This document shows positions 53,000 through 63,626 of a stretch of 64,000 nt of DNA, piece after piece (the first letter of the stretch is position 1; each line of letters begins with the position of its first letter). The stretch is from Pseudomonas sihuiensis (lineage in GTDB: Bacteria > Pseudomonadota > Gammaproteobacteria > Pseudomonadales > Pseudomonadaceae): positions 2,232,001 to 2,296,000 of the forward strand of contig NZ_LT629797.1 in NCBI RefSeq assembly GCF_900106015.1, in the 5' to 3' direction. The translations under genes and the position numbers were made by a program. The notes beneath the pieces were generated by a model. The model ran no database searches. It was not told the DNA's origin and was given only the letters and a program-made list of their open reading frames with translations.

Positions 53000-54132
53000 C
53001 AGCCACGCCCTGCCAGCTTGAGCACCGCATCGGCCGCCGACACCGAGGCATCGCGGCGCAGCGCACGGTGAATCACGTCGAAACCTTCGGTCTGCACTTG
53101 CCCACCGTCGATCAAGGGCGCAACGGCCTGGGCCAAAGCCTCGGGAGTCGCTGCATCCTGAATCAGCTCGGGCACCAGCAGACGCTCGGCCAGCAGATTT
53201 GGCAGCGAGATATAGGGGCTCTTCACCAGGCGTTTGAGGATGCGATAGGTCAGTGGCGCTACGCGGTACGCCACCACCATCGGCCGCTTGTACAGCAGCG
53301 CTTCCAGGGTCGCGGTACCCGAAGCGATCAACACCGCATCGCAGGCAGCCAACGCCTCATGGGAGCGGCCATTGAGCAGCGTCAGCGGCAAATCACGCCC
53401 AGCCAGCATCTGCTCCAGCTGCTCGCGACGCTCGGGTGTGGCGCAAGGCAGCAGGAAATGAATACCTGGGCGCAGTGCGCGCAGACGAATCGCAGCATCG
53501 AGAAACAGTTCACCGAGACGCGCGACTTCACCACCACGACTGCCGGGCATCAGGGCCACTACCGGCTCGTCCTGCGGCAGATCCAGCGCCTCGCGCGCAG
53601 CAGCACGATCAGCTTGCTGCGGAATCGCATCGGCCAGCGGATGACCAACGAAGCGCACCGGCACCTGATGCTCATCGTAGAACTGCGCCTCGAACGGGAA
53701 CAGGGTCAGCATCAGGTCGCAGGCTTCGCGGATCTTCAGCACCCGCTTCTGCCGCCAGGCCCAGACCGAGGGGCTGACGTAGTGCACTGTCTTGATGCCG
53801 GCACGGCGCAGCTTGAGCTCCAGGCCCAGGTTGAAATCGGGCGCATCGATACCGATGAAAACATCAGGTTGCGCGGCGATCAGATCGCGAGCCAGTTGCC
53901 GACGACGCCCCAGTAACTCGAACAGACGGCCCAGTACCTCGACCAGGCCCATCACGGCCAGGCGCTCCATCGGGAAATAGGATTTAAGGCCCTCGGCCTC
54001 CATGCGCGCGCCGCCAACACCGATGAACTCGGCACCCGGATGGCGCTGCTTGATGGCCTGCATCAGGCCGGAACCGAGGATATCACCGGACGCCTCACCG
54101 GCGACCAGTGCGACGCGAATAGGTCTGCTCAT
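52999..54132 (-). CDS. lpxB: Lipid-A-disaccharide synthase
   Basis: The product has 377 residues. The N-terminal motif is [17 protein letters not shown], with family segments [29 protein letters not shown] and [14 protein letters not shown]. It joins UDP-diacylglucosamine and lipid X into the lipid A disaccharide at the inner-membrane surface. It follows lpxA by 5 bases and shares a base with rnhB. Confidence 0.97.
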   Translation of the reverse strand: MSRPIRVALVAGEASGDILGSGLMQAIKQRHPGAEFIGVGGARMEAEGLKSYFPMERLAVMGLVEVLGRLFELLGRRRQLARDLIAAQPDVFIGIDAPDFNLGLELKLRRAGIKTVHYVSPSVWAWRQKRVLKIREACDLMLTLFPFEAQFYDEHQVPVRFVGHPLADAIPQQADRAAAREALDLPQDEPVVALMPGSRGGEVARLGELFLDAAIRLRALRPGIHFLLPCATPERREQLEQMLAGRDLPLTLLNGRSHEALAACDAVLIASGTATLEALLYKRPMVVAYRVAPLTYRILKRLVKSPYISLPNLLAERLLVPELIQDAATPEALAQAVAPLIDGGQVQTEGFDVIHRALRRDASVSAADAVLKLAGRG

Positions 54133-54137
54133 AGGTA

Positions 54138-54914
54138 TCAGCGCGTGATGCCGCGCGTGGAGGCCTGAATCGAATCACGGAAAATCGCCACTTCCGGGAA
54201 CTGAGCAGCGGACTCGGCCAACTCGGCCAGCGCCTGCTCGACGGTCAGCCCCTGGCGATAGACCAGCTTGTAGCCCTTGCGCAGGGCAGCGATGGCCTCA
54301 GCGGAGAAACCACGCCGGCGCATGCCCTCGAAGTTCATGCTGCGCGCCTCGGCCGGGTTACCGAACACGGTAACGAAAGCCGGAACATCCTTGCCAATCG
54401 CGGTGCCCATGCCCGAGAAGCTGTGTGCGCCAATGCGGCAGAACTGATGCACCAGGGTATAACCGGACAGAATCGCCCAGTCATCGACCCAGACATGCCC
54501 AGCCAGTGCCGTGTTGTTGACCAGAATGCAATGATTGCCGATCACACTGTCATGGCCGATATGGGCATAGGCCATGATCAGGTTATGGTTGCCAATGGTG
54601 GTTTCGCTGCGATCCTGCACGGTGCCACGGTGAATGGTGACCCCCTCACGAATCGTGTTGTGATCACCGATCACCAGGCGCGTCGCTTCGCCCTTGTATT
54701 TCAGGTCTGGCGTGTCTTCACCGACCGAAGAAAACTGGTAGATGCGGTTGTGCTTGCCGATCACGGTCGGCCCCTTGAGCACGACGTGCGGGCCGATGAC
54801 TGTACCCTCGCCGATTTCCACATCGGCCCCGACAATGCTCCAAGGGCCAACGACGACGTCGTCGGCCAATCTGGCACTGGGGTCGATGATCGCGCGGGGG
54901 TCAATCAAACTCAT
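54138..54914 (-). CDS. lpxA: UDP-N-acetylglucosamine O-acyltransferase
   Basis: This 258-residue left-handed beta-helix is made of hexapeptide repeats, with the catalytic His in the [20 protein letters not shown] region (about 120-125). A C-terminal helical domain follows. It adds the first 3-hydroxyacyl chain in lipid A synthesis. The ATG overlaps the fabZ stop by 4 bases (ATGA). Confidence 0.97.
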   Translation of the reverse strand: MSLIDPRAIIDPSARLADDVVVGPWSIVGADVEIGEGTVIGPHVVLKGPTVIGKHNRIYQFSSVGEDTPDLKYKGEATRLVIGDHNTIREGVTIHRGTVQDRSETTIGNHNLIMAYAHIGHDSVIGNHCILVNNTALAGHVWVDDWAILSGYTLVHQFCRIGAHSFSGMGTAIGKDVPAFVTVFGNPAEARSMNFEGMRRRGFSAEAIAALRKGYKLVYRQGLTVEQALAELAESAAQFPEVAIFRDSIQASTRGITR

Positions 54915-55351
54915 AGCTTGCGTTCCGCACAGATGATTTCAGCAGCGCAGACTTCCTTGCCATCGACGGTGGCGCGGCACTCGAATTTCCAGATGCTGCG
55001 ACGGTCGCTCAGGTATTTGGCTTCCAGCGTCAGTTGATCGCCCGGCAGCACCGGCGAGCGGAAGCGCAGTTTGTCGGAGCCGACGAAGTAATACAGGGTG
55101 CCATCGGCCGGCTTCACGCCCATCATCTTGAAGCCGAGGATACCGGCAGCCTGGGCCATGGCCTCGATGATCAGAACGCCCGGCATGATCGGGTGCTCGG
55201 GGAAGTGACCATTGAAGAACGGCTCATTGATGCTGACATTCTTATAGGCGCGAATCTGCTTGCCTTCGACGTCCAGGTCCACCACGCGGTCCACCAGCAG
55301 GAACGGATAGCGGTGCGGCAAATATTCACGAATTTCGTTGATGTCCATCAT
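54911..55351 (-). CDS. fabZ: 3-hydroxyacyl-ACP dehydratase FabZ
   Basis: This 146-residue hot-dog fold enzyme has its catalytic His and Glu in [21 protein letters not shown]. It dehydrates 3-hydroxyacyl-ACP, competing with LpxA and LpxD for the same substrate pool. Adjacency to lpxA and lpxD fits this shared use. Two ATGs stand in tandem at the start (MMDINEI). An intrinsic terminator separates it from lpxD upstream. Confidence 0.97.
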   Translation of the reverse strand: MMDINEIREYLPHRYPFLLVDRVVDLDVEGKQIRAYKNVSINEPFFNGHFPEHPIMPGVLIIEAMAQAAGILGFKMMGVKPADGTLYYFVGSDKLRFRSPVLPGDQLTLEAKYLSDRRSIWKFECRATVDGKEVCAAEIICAERKL

Positions 55352-55369
55352 GTCCGGTTAAGCCTGTAA

Positions 55370-55400
55370 GAAAAGAAAAGAGCACGGCCACGCCGTGCTC
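55370..55400 (-). terminator. Strong intrinsic terminator between lpxD and fabZ
   Basis: GAGCACGGC (55380-55388) and GCCGTGCTC (55392-55400) make a 9-pair stem with a 3-base loop. In the minus-strand RNA it is followed by TTTTCTTTTC. The stem begins inside the lpxD stop codon. It should split or attenuate the lpxD-fabZ-lpxA-lpxB reading. Confidence 0.85.
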
Positions 55401-56454
55401 AGGCATCAGATGAGACGTTTGCCGTCTGGGTCACGGCGGCCAGCTGTTTTTCCAGCTCACGCAGTCGCTTGGCCATATCGTCCAACTGACGAATACGGGC
55501 TGCACTCTTCTTCCACTCACCCGCCGGTTGCATGGCAGTCCCTGAAGAATAGGCGCCCGGCTCGGTGATCGAACGAGTCACCATGGTCATACCGGTGACG
55601 AACACGTTGTCGCACACCTCGATATGGCCAACCATGCCCACACCGCCGGCGATCATGCAGTTCTTGCCGATCTTGGTGCTGCCGGAAATACCGCAGCAGC
55701 CCGCCATGGCCGTGTTGTCACCGATCTGCACGTTGTGCGCGATCATGATCTGGTTATCCAGCTTCACGCCATTACCGATCAGGGTATCGGACAGCGCACC
55801 GCGATCCACCGTGGTGTTGGCGCCGATCTCGACGTCATCACCGATGGTCACCCCACCGATCTGTGCGATCTTCTGCCAGACGCCCTTTTCGTTGGCGAAA
55901 CCGAAGCCTTCGCCACCGATCACCGCGCCGGACTGGATCACTACACGCTTGCCGATCTGCACATCGTGGTACAGCGTCACGCGCGGAGCCAGCCAACCAC
56001 CCTCACCGATCACGCTACGCGCGCCCACCACGCAGTGCGCACCGATGCTCACATCAGCACCGATGCGAGCACCGCTTTCGATGACCGCAAAGGCGCCGAT
56101 ACTGGCGCTCGGATCGACCTGAGCATCGCCTGCAACCTGCGCAGTGGCATGAATGCCGGGAGCCGCCTTGGGCTTGCGGTCGAACACATGCGAAAGCTGG
56201 GCATAGGCCAGATAAGGATTGGCAACGACCAAGGCATCGCCAGCATAGCCTTCAGCATCGGCTGCGGTGAGCAACACGGCACCGGCCTGGGTCTGCGCCA
56301 GAAACTTGCGGTACTGGGTATTGGCCAGGAAGCTCAATTGTTCGGGCCCGGCCTCCTGTAAGGTGGCCAGGCCCGTGATGACCTTAGCTTCGGCGCCACG
56401 CAAGGTGGCGCCCAGGCGCTCGGCCAGCTGGCCGAGGGTAAATGTCGCAGTCAT
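55399..56454 (-). CDS. lpxD: UDP-3-O-(3-hydroxyacyl)glucosamine N-acyltransferase
   Basis: The product has 351 residues. An N-terminal uridine-binding domain is followed by hexapeptide beta-helix repeats (about 100-300) with the catalytic His in [18 protein letters not shown], and a C-terminal helix rich in charged residues. It adds the second acyl chain in lipid A synthesis. It follows skp by 2 bases. Length is normal for Pseudomonas. Confidence 0.97.
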   Translation of the reverse strand: MTATFTLGQLAERLGATLRGAEAKVITGLATLQEAGPEQLSFLANTQYRKFLAQTQAGAVLLTAADAEGYAGDALVVANPYLAYAQLSHVFDRKPKAAPGIHATAQVAGDAQVDPSASIGAFAVIESGARIGADVSIGAHCVVGARSVIGEGGWLAPRVTLYHDVQIGKRVVIQSGAVIGGEGFGFANEKGVWQKIAQIGGVTIGDDVEIGANTTVDRGALSDTLIGNGVKLDNQIMIAHNVQIGDNTAMAGCCGISGSTKIGKNCMIAGGVGMVGHIEVCDNVFVTGMTMVTRSITEPGAYSSGTAMQPAGEWKKSAARIRQLDDMAKRLRELEKQLAAVTQTANVSSDA

Positions 56455-56456
56455 GC

Positions 56457-56960
56457 TTAACGCATCTGATTCATGCGCTCGATGACCTGGCGAGTGATGT
56501 CGTACTGAGGTTTGACATCGATCACCGCACCGCGCTCGAGCACCAGGTCGAAGTTACCGTTCTTGATCACTTCTTCGACGGCCTTGTCCAGGTTCGGCTT
56601 CAGCTTGCCCAGCATCTCGCGGTCAGCGATGGCCTTGGCTTCGTTCAGCTCCTTGGACTGGAACTGGAAGTCACGAGCCTTCTGCTTGAATTCAAGCTCG
56701 AGGCGCTCGCGTTCGGCCTGCTGCATCTTCTCGCCGTCCTTGACCATACGATCCTGAATGCGCTTGGCGTCGCTTTCCAGGGTCTTGAGCTTGTTCAGCT
56801 GCGGGCCGAACTTCTTCTCGGCATCGACGGCGTAGCGCTTGGCTGCATCCGACTCGAGCAGCGCCATCTGATAGTTCAGCACGGCCACCTTCATCTCGGC
56901 GAACGCCGGAGTGGCGATCAGGGCGGCGGTGAACAGAACCAGTTGAGTCAACTTACGCAC
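56457..56960 (-). CDS. skp: Periplasmic chaperone Skp/OmpH
   Basis: The product has 167 residues. The signal peptide (about 1-22, ending TPAFA) is followed by the [15 protein letters not shown] strand, then two long charged helices that form the tentacles of the Skp trimer. It escorts unfolded outer-membrane proteins to BamA, encoded just upstream. The start is GTG 56960, with AGGAG 6 bases before it; the longer reading has no ribosome site. Confidence 0.93.
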   Translation of the reverse strand: MRKLTQLVLFTAALIATPAFAEMKVAVLNYQMALLESDAAKRYAVDAEKKFGPQLNKLKTLESDAKRIQDRMVKDGEKMQQAERERLELEFKQKARDFQFQSKELNEAKAIADREMLGKLKPNLDKAVEEVIKNGNFDLVLERGAVIDVKPQYDITRQVIERMNQMR

Positions 56961-57004
56961 AATGCACTCCTGCAACAAAACTGTTGGCTTTCTGTGAAAC
57001 GAAC

Positions 57005-59365
57005 TTAGAAGGTTTGACCCAGGGAGAACTGGAATACCTGGGTATCGGCATCATCCGGCTTCTTGATCGGCATGGCCAGACTGAAACTCAGCGGGCCCAG
57101 TGCGGTGATCCAGGTCAGGCCGACACCCACGGAGCTGGCCATGCTGCTGAAGTCGATATTGCAGCTGTCGCTCAGCCTCTTCTGGCTGGAGCTGCAGTTG
57201 GTATCGAAGACGTTACCCACATCCCAGAACAACGCGGTACGCAGCGAGCGCTGATCCTTGACAAACGGCAGCGGGAAGAGCATCTCGACACCACCCTGCA
57301 CCAGCACGTTACCACCGAACGGCAGCGGGTCCTGATCCGGGTCGCGCAAGGTGCCCGGTTTGGCACCGCTACTCGGCGTACTGCGTGGCCCAAGGCTGCT
57401 GTCTTCGAAACCACGTACTGAGTTGAAACCACCCGCGTAGTAGTGCTCGTAGAACGGCAGCTCAGCCGTGGAACCGTAGCTGTCGCCATAACCTAGCTGG
57501 GTATGGAAGCGCAGGGTGTAGGTGTCGCTGATCGGGGTGAAGACCTGACCACGGTAGTCGAGCTTGTAGAACGACAGATCGCTACCTGGCAGCGTGGTTT
57601 CCAGCACCAGGCTCTGCGAATGACCACGGTTGGCCAGTACACCACGGTTCAGGGTCGACTCGGACCAGCCGATGGAACCCTTGAAGTTCAGGTAGTTATC
57701 GCCCTCAGAGTCGATGAAATCAAAGATCTCGTCGACGGTATAACGACCGGTATCGATGGTGTCCTGCTGCACGGTCAGACCGTAGGTCAGACGCGCGGTT
57801 TCGCTGATCGGGTAGCCAATGTTGACACCTGCACCCAGGCTGTCGACCGAGTAGCTGGATACGTCGACATCGAGCTCATCGTAGTCGGTGGTGCGGTAGA
57901 AGGCGTTGTAACCCAGGCTGACACCGTCGACGGTCCAGTAGGGGTCAACGAAGCCAAAGCTGTATCGGGTCTGGTATTCGCTGCGGGTCAGGCCGATGCT
58001 GACGCGGTTACCGGTACCCAGGAAGTTGTTCTGGCTGATCGAACCACCGAGGATCAGACCGGCGTTCTGGGCGAAACCGACGCTGGCAGTGATGGAGCCG
58101 GACGGCTGCTCTTCGACGCTGTAGTTGACGTCGATCTGGTCGTCGGTACCCGGTACCTGCGGGGTTTCGACGTTGACCTCCTTGAAGAAGCCCAGACGCT
58201 CCAGACGCACCTTGGACTGGTCGATCAGGTAGGTCGAGGCCCAGCCACCTTCCATCTGACGCATTTCACGACGCAGCACCTGGTCTTCGGACTTGGTGTT
58301 GCCGCGGAAGTTGATGCGATTGACGTAAGCGCGCTTGCCCGGATCGACGAAGAAGGTGATCGAAACGGTGTTGTCCTCGTCGTGAGCTTCCGGCACGCCG
58401 TTGACGTTGGCGAAGGTATAGCCTTCGTTACCCAGGCGGCGGGTGATCAGCTCACTGGTGGTGGTCATGATCTTGCGCGAGAAGACCTGCCCTTCCTTGA
58501 CCAGCAGCAGCGCGCGAACGTCTTCTTCCGGCACCTTGAGGTCACCGGAAAGCTTCACGTCACGGACGCTGTACTTCTCGCCCTCTTCGACGTTGACGGT
58601 GATGTAGACGTGCTTCTTGTCCGGGGTGATGGATACCTGGGTGGAGCTGATATCCATGTTGATGTAGCCGCGGTCCAGGTAGTAGGAGCGCAGGCGCTCG
58701 AGGTCACCGGACAGTTTCTCGCGGGCATACTTGTCGTCGTTCTTGAAGAAGGACAGCCAGTTAGTGGTCTTCAGCTCGAACAGATCGACCAGATCTTCAT
58801 CGGAGAACACGGTGTTGCCGACCACGTTGATGTGGGAGATGGCGGCAACGGTGCCTTCGTTGATGGTGATTTTCAGCGCCACGCGGTTACGCGGCTGCGG
58901 AATGACTTCGGCTTCGATCTCGGCCGAATAGCGACCCTGAGCGACATACTGGCGCTGCAGCTCGTTACGCACGCCTTCGAGGGTGGCGCGCTGGAAGATT
59001 TCGCCCTCGGCCAGACCGGACTGGTTCAGGCCCTTGAGCAGGTCTTCTGTAGTGATGGCCTTGTTGCCTTCGATCTCGATGCCGGAGATGGAGGGACGCT
59101 CGACCACGGTAACCACCAGCACGTCACCATCGCGACCGAGCTGGATATCCTGGAAGAAGCCGGTACGGAACAGGGAGCGGGTGGCATCGACCAGTTGGCG
59201 ATCATCTACCTGCTCGCCCACGTTGAGCGGCAGCGCGCCGAATACGCTGCCTGCGGAAACCCGCTGCAGGCCATTGACGCGTATATCGGAGATGGTGAAG
59301 GACTCGGCGTGAACTTCGGCGATCATCAATGCGGACAGTACCGCAGGTAGCAGCAGACGTTTCAT
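57005..59365 (-). CDS. bamA: Outer membrane assembly factor BamA
   Basis: The product has 786 residues. A signal peptide (about 1-20, ending VHA) is followed by five POTRA domains (about 21-420) and a 16-stranded barrel that ends in LGQTF. Family elements such as RINFRGNTKSEDQVLRREM and VRGFEDSSLGPRS (the loop 6 VRGF) are present. It folds and inserts beta-barrels, which would include the DUF1302 protein here. ATG 59365 is supported by the signal peptide; rseP lies 85 bases upstream. Confidence 0.98.
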   Translation of the reverse strand: MKRLLLPAVLSALMIAEVHAESFTISDIRVNGLQRVSAGSVFGALPLNVGEQVDDRQLVDATRSLFRTGFFQDIQLGRDGDVLVVTVVERPSISGIEIEGNKAITTEDLLKGLNQSGLAEGEIFQRATLEGVRNELQRQYVAQGRYSAEIEAEVIPQPRNRVALKITINEGTVAAISHINVVGNTVFSDEDLVDLFELKTTNWLSFFKNDDKYAREKLSGDLERLRSYYLDRGYINMDISSTQVSITPDKKHVYITVNVEEGEKYSVRDVKLSGDLKVPEEDVRALLLVKEGQVFSRKIMTTTSELITRRLGNEGYTFANVNGVPEAHDEDNTVSITFFVDPGKRAYVNRINFRGNTKSEDQVLRREMRQMEGGWASTYLIDQSKVRLERLGFFKEVNVETPQVPGTDDQIDVNYSVEEQPSGSITASVGFAQNAGLILGGSISQNNFLGTGNRVSIGLTRSEYQTRYSFGFVDPYWTVDGVSLGYNAFYRTTDYDELDVDVSSYSVDSLGAGVNIGYPISETARLTYGLTVQQDTIDTGRYTVDEIFDFIDSEGDNYLNFKGSIGWSESTLNRGVLANRGHSQSLVLETTLPGSDLSFYKLDYRGQVFTPISDTYTLRFHTQLGYGDSYGSTAELPFYEHYYAGGFNSVRGFEDSSLGPRSTPSSGAKPGTLRDPDQDPLPFGGNVLVQGGVEMLFPLPFVKDQRSLRTALFWDVGNVFDTNCSSSQKRLSDSCNIDFSSMASSVGVGLTWITALGPLSFSLAMPIKKPDDADTQVFQFSLGQTF

Positions 59366-59450
59366 GAAGTCCTTTCTTATTCCAACTGACGATAAAAACT
59401 GCCGCTTAAGCGACACTTCTTTTAAATCTCAAGAACGTATTCAGCAATGC

Positions 59451-60803
59451 TCACAGGCGGCTGAGGTCGTTGACCAGGGCAAGCAACATGACCCCGATGA
59501 CCAGACTGATGCCGATCTGCATCCCCCAACCCTGAACCCGCTCAGACAAGGGGCGACCACGCACCCACTCGACCAGGTAAAACAGCAGATGCCCACCATC
59601 CAGTACGGGAATGGGCAGCAGATTGAGAACCCCCAAGCTAATACTCAGATATGCAAGGAATTTCAGGAAATCCCCCAGCCCTGACTCAGCTGAAGCGCCC
59701 GCCACTTTAGCAATGGTTATCGGCCCACTCAAGTTTTTTACCGAGAGCTCACCGAACAGCATTTTCTTCAGTGAATCGAGGGTCAGCAGGCTCATGGACC
59801 AGGTTTGACGCATGCCCTCGACAACGCCATCGAGCGGACCGTAGCGCACCTCGCGGAGCATCTCCGGCGGCCATTCGACGCCCTGCACACCGGCGCCCAG
59901 GTAGCCACTGCGGGCCTCTCCTTCACCGCGCGATGCCAGGGTCAGCTGCACATCCTGCGCTTGCCCGGCGCGTTCGAAGCGCAGCGTGACCGCCTCGCCC
60001 GGCAATGCCCTTACGCGATCAACCAGATCCTGCCAGTCGACCAGGGGCTCGCCATCGAGCGCCAGCAACCTGTCCCCTGCCTGCAGCCCTGCGGCGTGGG
60101 CAGGCCCCTTGGAATCGACCTCAGCCAGAACCGGCTCCAGCACCGGACGCCATGGACGAATGCCCAGCGAACCAATCGGGTCCGGCTCGTCGACGCCACG
60201 CAGCCAGTTGTCCAACTGCACCTGTTTTGGCGTTTCGACGGTGGAGCCAGGCTCCAGCACGCGCAGATCGAGCGTACCGCTCTCGCCCAGACGCCTTACC
60301 AGCTGCAGATTGACCGCCGCCCAACCACTGGTAGCCTCGCCGTTGACCGCAACGATCTCCTGCCCCGCACGCAACCCGGCCACTTGCGCCAGACTGTCCG
60401 GCTGCACCGCGCCGATAACCGGGCGCACCTGCTGACTGCCGAGCATGGCGACGAACCAGAAGAACAGCAGCGCCAGCAAGAAATTGGCCAGCGGGCCCGC
60501 AGCCACGATGGCGATGCGCTGGCGCACGCTCTTGCGATTGAAGGACTGCTCGACGAGCTCGGGGGGCACATCGCCCTCGCGCTCATCGAGCATCTTGACG
60601 TAGCCACCCAGAGGAATGGCTGCAACCACGAATTCGGTGCCCTGGCGGTCATGCCATCGCAGCAGCGGTGTGCCGAAGCCAACGGAGAAGCGCAGCACCT
60701 TGACGCCGCAGCGCCGGGCCACCCAGAAGTGCCCGTACTCGTGAAAGGTCACCAGGACACCTAGTGCGATCAGGGTGCCAACCAGCATGTACAACCCACT
60801 CAT
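59451..60803 (-). CDS. rseP: Site-2 intramembrane protease RseP
   Basis: The product has 450 residues. The zinc site HEYGH (about 22-26) is in the first membrane helix, followed by two PDZ domains (about 110-190 and 200-290). The second catalytic motif is LNLLPIPVLDGGHL (about 390-403), in the third helix. It cleaves the anti-sigma factor (MucA/RseA type) to release the envelope-stress sigma factor. Its place among bamA, skp and lpx genes is conserved. Confidence 0.96.
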   Translation of the reverse strand: MSGLYMLVGTLIALGVLVTFHEYGHFWVARRCGVKVLRFSVGFGTPLLRWHDRQGTEFVVAAIPLGGYVKMLDEREGDVPPELVEQSFNRKSVRQRIAIVAAGPLANFLLALLFFWFVAMLGSQQVRPVIGAVQPDSLAQVAGLRAGQEIVAVNGEATSGWAAVNLQLVRRLGESGTLDLRVLEPGSTVETPKQVQLDNWLRGVDEPDPIGSLGIRPWRPVLEPVLAEVDSKGPAHAAGLQAGDRLLALDGEPLVDWQDLVDRVRALPGEAVTLRFERAGQAQDVQLTLASRGEGEARSGYLGAGVQGVEWPPEMLREVRYGPLDGVVEGMRQTWSMSLLTLDSLKKMLFGELSVKNLSGPITIAKVAGASAESGLGDFLKFLAYLSISLGVLNLLPIPVLDGGHLLFYLVEWVRGRPLSERVQGWGMQIGISLVIGVMLLALVNDLSRL

Positions 60804-60866
60804 TTCACTTCTCCAGCTCTACGAGCCGCTCAAGTTCCAGCACACACCAGACCAATACGGGCATCA

Positions 60867-62051
60867 TCAACGGCCAGCGAGCCACTGCCCAGCCAGCTCA
60901 CGCGCACGGGCATCGGCCGCGAATACCGCGTCGAGCGCTTCGACAGCCTGCACCGGCTGAGCGTTCAACACGGACTCAATCATACGCGCGATATCAACGA
61001 AACGGATGCGCCGCTGCAGGAAAGCCTCGACCGCGACTTCATTGGCGGCGTTGAGCATCGCCGGTGCACTGCCACCAGCCTGCGCCGCCTCCCGCGCCAG
61101 ACGCAGACAGGGAAAACGCTGCTCGTCGGGGCGTTCGAAATCCAGGCGACCGACGGCAAACAGATCCAGAGGCGATACGCCCGAGTCGATACGCTCCGGC
61201 CAGGCCAACGCATGAGCAATGGGCGTGCGCATATCCGGATTACCCAGCTGCGCCAGCACCGAACCGTCGATGTAATCGACCAGCGAATGAATCACGCTCT
61301 GCCGATGAATGACCACTTCGATCTGCTCCGGGCGGGCATCGAACAACCAGCAGGCCTCGATCGACTCGAGCCCCTTGTTCATCATGCTGGCCGAGTCCAC
61401 GGAAATCTTGCGCCCCATCGACCAGTTCGGATGAGCACAGGCCTGCTCCGGGGTGACGCATTCCAGGTCAGCCAACGGTGTTTCGCGAAAAGGCCCGCCA
61501 GAAGCCGTCAGCAGTACGCGACGCACACCGACGGTCTGCAGCCCCCGCGAATAGTCACCGGGCAGACACTGGAAAATGGCGTTGTGCTCGCTGTCGATAG
61601 GCAACAGCACCGCCCCGCTCTGCTTGACCGCCTGCATGAACAAGGCACCGGACATTACCAGCGCCTCCTTGTTCGCCAGCAACACCTTCTTGCCAGCCTG
61701 CACGGCCGCCAGGGTCGGCTTGAGGCCCGCTGCGCCAACAATGGCCGCCATTACGCAATCGACGGCGGCGTCAGCAGAGACGGCGCACAGACCTGCTTCG
61801 CCGACCAGCACCTCGGTCGCCAGCCCGGCGGCGCGCAGATTGTTCTGCAGCTCGAGCGCTGAAGCGTCATCAGGCACCACGGCGTAGCGCGGCCGATGCT
61901 GCACGCACAGCACCTGCAACTCTGCCAGGCGCGAAAAGCCCGTCAGCGCGAAGACGCTGTAGCGCTCAGGGTGACGCGCGATCACATCCAGCGTACTGAG
62001 CCCGATGGAACCGGTCGCCCCCAGCACGGTGACCTGCTGCACTGTGCTCAC
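60867..62051 (-). CDS. dxr: 1-deoxy-D-xylulose 5-phosphate reductoisomerase
   Basis: The product has 394 residues. The NADPH motif is [15 protein letters not shown], with family segments [25 protein letters not shown] and [11 protein letters not shown]. It makes methylerythritol phosphate, the first committed step of the pathway that ispD and ispF continue. The start is GTG 62051, overlapping the cdsA stop by 4 bases (GTGA); a 4-codon longer reading is less likely. Confidence 0.96.
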   Translation of the reverse strand: MSTVQQVTVLGATGSIGLSTLDVIARHPERYSVFALTGFSRLAELQVLCVQHRPRYAVVPDDASALELQNNLRAAGLATEVLVGEAGLCAVSADAAVDCVMAAIVGAAGLKPTLAAVQAGKKVLLANKEALVMSGALFMQAVKQSGAVLLPIDSEHNAIFQCLPGDYSRGLQTVGVRRVLLTASGGPFRETPLADLECVTPEQACAHPNWSMGRKISVDSASMMNKGLESIEACWLFDARPEQIEVVIHRQSVIHSLVDYIDGSVLAQLGNPDMRTPIAHALAWPERIDSGVSPLDLFAVGRLDFERPDEQRFPCLRLAREAAQAGGSAPAMLNAANEVAVEAFLQRRIRFVDIARMIESVLNAQPVQAVEALDAVFAADARARELAGQWLAGR

Positions 62052-62863
62052 AGCGCGCCCCAACCAGCGAGCCAGAGCAGTGCAGCGAACAGCGGGATGG
62101 CTGCGGTCAGACTGTCGATACGATCCAGCACTCCGCCATGCCCCGGCAGCAGATTGCTGCTGTCCTTGATCCCGGACTGACGCTTGAACATGCTTTCGGT
62201 CAGGTCACCAACCACGGAAATCAGTACCACCACAGCGGCACCCGCCAGCGCCAGCAGCAGCCCACCAGCGGACCAGCCTTGCTGCAGCCCGACCAGCAGG
62301 GTGATCAGCAGGCTGGCCGCAAGACCGCCGTAGAGCCCTTCCCAACTCTTGCCCGGGCTGACCTTGGGCGCCAGCTTGCGCTTGCCAAAGGTCTTGCCGG
62401 AAAAATAGGCGCCGATATCCGCCCCCCAGACCAGCACCATCACCGCGATGATCAGCGCATTGGCCTGCGGCCACTGCTTGAGCAGGATCAGCCCTTGCCA
62501 GGCCGGCAGCAGAATCAGCAAACCAATCAACAAACGCCCCGGCACACCGCCCCAGAGACGACTGCTATCGGGATAGGTCATTACCAGAAAGGTCGCGACC
62601 AACCACCACAGCACAGCCACCACCAGCAGCAGCGGGGCAACGACCGGCAGCATGTACAGCAAGCCGAGCAACACGGCCACTGCAGCCGCATAGGCCACAC
62701 GCAGCGGCTGCGCCTCGAACCCTGCCAGACGGGCCCATTCCCAGGCCCCCAGCGTGACCACCACACCGATGAACAGGGCAAAGGCACCGCCATCGAGCAG
62801 AAAAAAACCGCCCAGGGCGATGGGCAACAGCACCAGCGCCGTGATGATTCGTTGTTTGAGCAT
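62048..62863 (-). CDS. cdsA: Phosphatidate cytidylyltransferase
   Basis: This 271-residue polytopic membrane protein has the CdsA signature near its C-terminus ([19 protein letters not shown], then [13 protein letters not shown]). It makes CDP-diacylglycerol from phosphatidate and CTP for phospholipids. About eight membrane helices are visible. The start and the uppS stop share one base (TAATG). Confidence 0.96.
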   Translation of the reverse strand: MLKQRIITALVLLPIALGGFFLLDGGAFALFIGVVVTLGAWEWARLAGFEAQPLRVAYAAAVAVLLGLLYMLPVVAPLLLVVAVLWWLVATFLVMTYPDSSRLWGGVPGRLLIGLLILLPAWQGLILLKQWPQANALIIAVMVLVWGADIGAYFSGKTFGKRKLAPKVSPGKSWEGLYGGLAASLLITLLVGLQQGWSAGGLLLALAGAAVVVLISVVGDLTESMFKRQSGIKDSSNLLPGHGGVLDRIDSLTAAIPLFAALLWLAGWGAL

Positions 62864-63609
62864 TAGGAGCGCGCCTCAGCTTCCACCTGCTCGCTGGTCT
62901 TGCCGAAGCGACGCTGGCGGGTAGCGAAATCGGCCAGCGCCTTGCGCATGGCCTCGTGCTTGAAGTCCGGCCAATAGAGGTCGGAGAAGTACAGTTCGCT
63001 GTAAGCCAACTGCCACAGGAGGAAGTTACTGATGCGGCGCTCGCCACCCGTACGGATGCACAGGTCGGGTAAAGGCAGGTCACCGGTAGCCAGACAACCC
63101 TGAAGCAATTGCGGGGTAATGTCTTCGGGCTGCAAATGACCTGCTTGCACCTCACGCGCCAGACGCTGAGCGGCCTGGGCGATATCCCACTGACCACCGT
63201 AGTTGGCCGCGATCTGCAAGGTGAAACGCCGGTTGCCGGCAGTCAGTTGCTCGGCTTCGCGCATGGCTGCCTGCAACTCGGGATGAAAACGCGAGCGATC
63301 ACCGATGATGCGCAGGCTGATGTCGTTATCCAGCAGACGCTTGGCCTCACGACGCAGCGCCCCCAGGAACAACTCCATCAGCGCACCGACCTCTTCGGCC
63401 GGACGCTGCCAGTTCTCGCTGGAAAAGGCGAACAGGGTGAGCACCTCGACGCCCGACTCGGCACAGACCTCGATCACCGCGCGAACCGCATCGACCCCGG
63501 CCTTGTGCCCAGCCACACCCGGCAACAGGCGCTTCTTCGCCCAACGGTTGTTGCCATCCATGATGATGGCGACATGCCGCGGCACCGCCCCCTGCTTGTT
63601 TTTGTCCAT
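62863..63609 (-). CDS. uppS: Undecaprenyl diphosphate synthase
   Basis: The product has 248 residues. The N-terminal catalytic motif is HVAIIMDGNNRWAKKR (Asp about 18), followed by FSSENWQRP and the C-terminal LCIRTGGERRISNFLLWQ. It builds the C55 carrier lipid for cell-wall and LPS sugars from isoprenoid precursors made by dxr, ispD and ispF. The popT gene in this window acts on the same lipid. It starts 17 bases after the frr stop. Confidence 0.97.
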   Translation of the reverse strand: MDKNKQGAVPRHVAIIMDGNNRWAKKRLLPGVAGHKAGVDAVRAVIEVCAESGVEVLTLFAFSSENWQRPAEEVGALMELFLGALRREAKRLLDNDISLRIIGDRSRFHPELQAAMREAEQLTAGNRRFTLQIAANYGGQWDIAQAAQRLAREVQAGHLQPEDITPQLLQGCLATGDLPLPDLCIRTGGERRISNFLLWQLAYSELYFSDLYWPDFKHEAMRKALADFATRQRRFGKTSEQVEAEARS

Positions 63610-63626
63610 TTATGGGCGCCCAGCCG

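Noticed and set aside
57503..59350. Plus-strand open frame of about 615 codons
   Set aside because: It is antisense to bamA, with no start signal and a composition typical of shadow frames.
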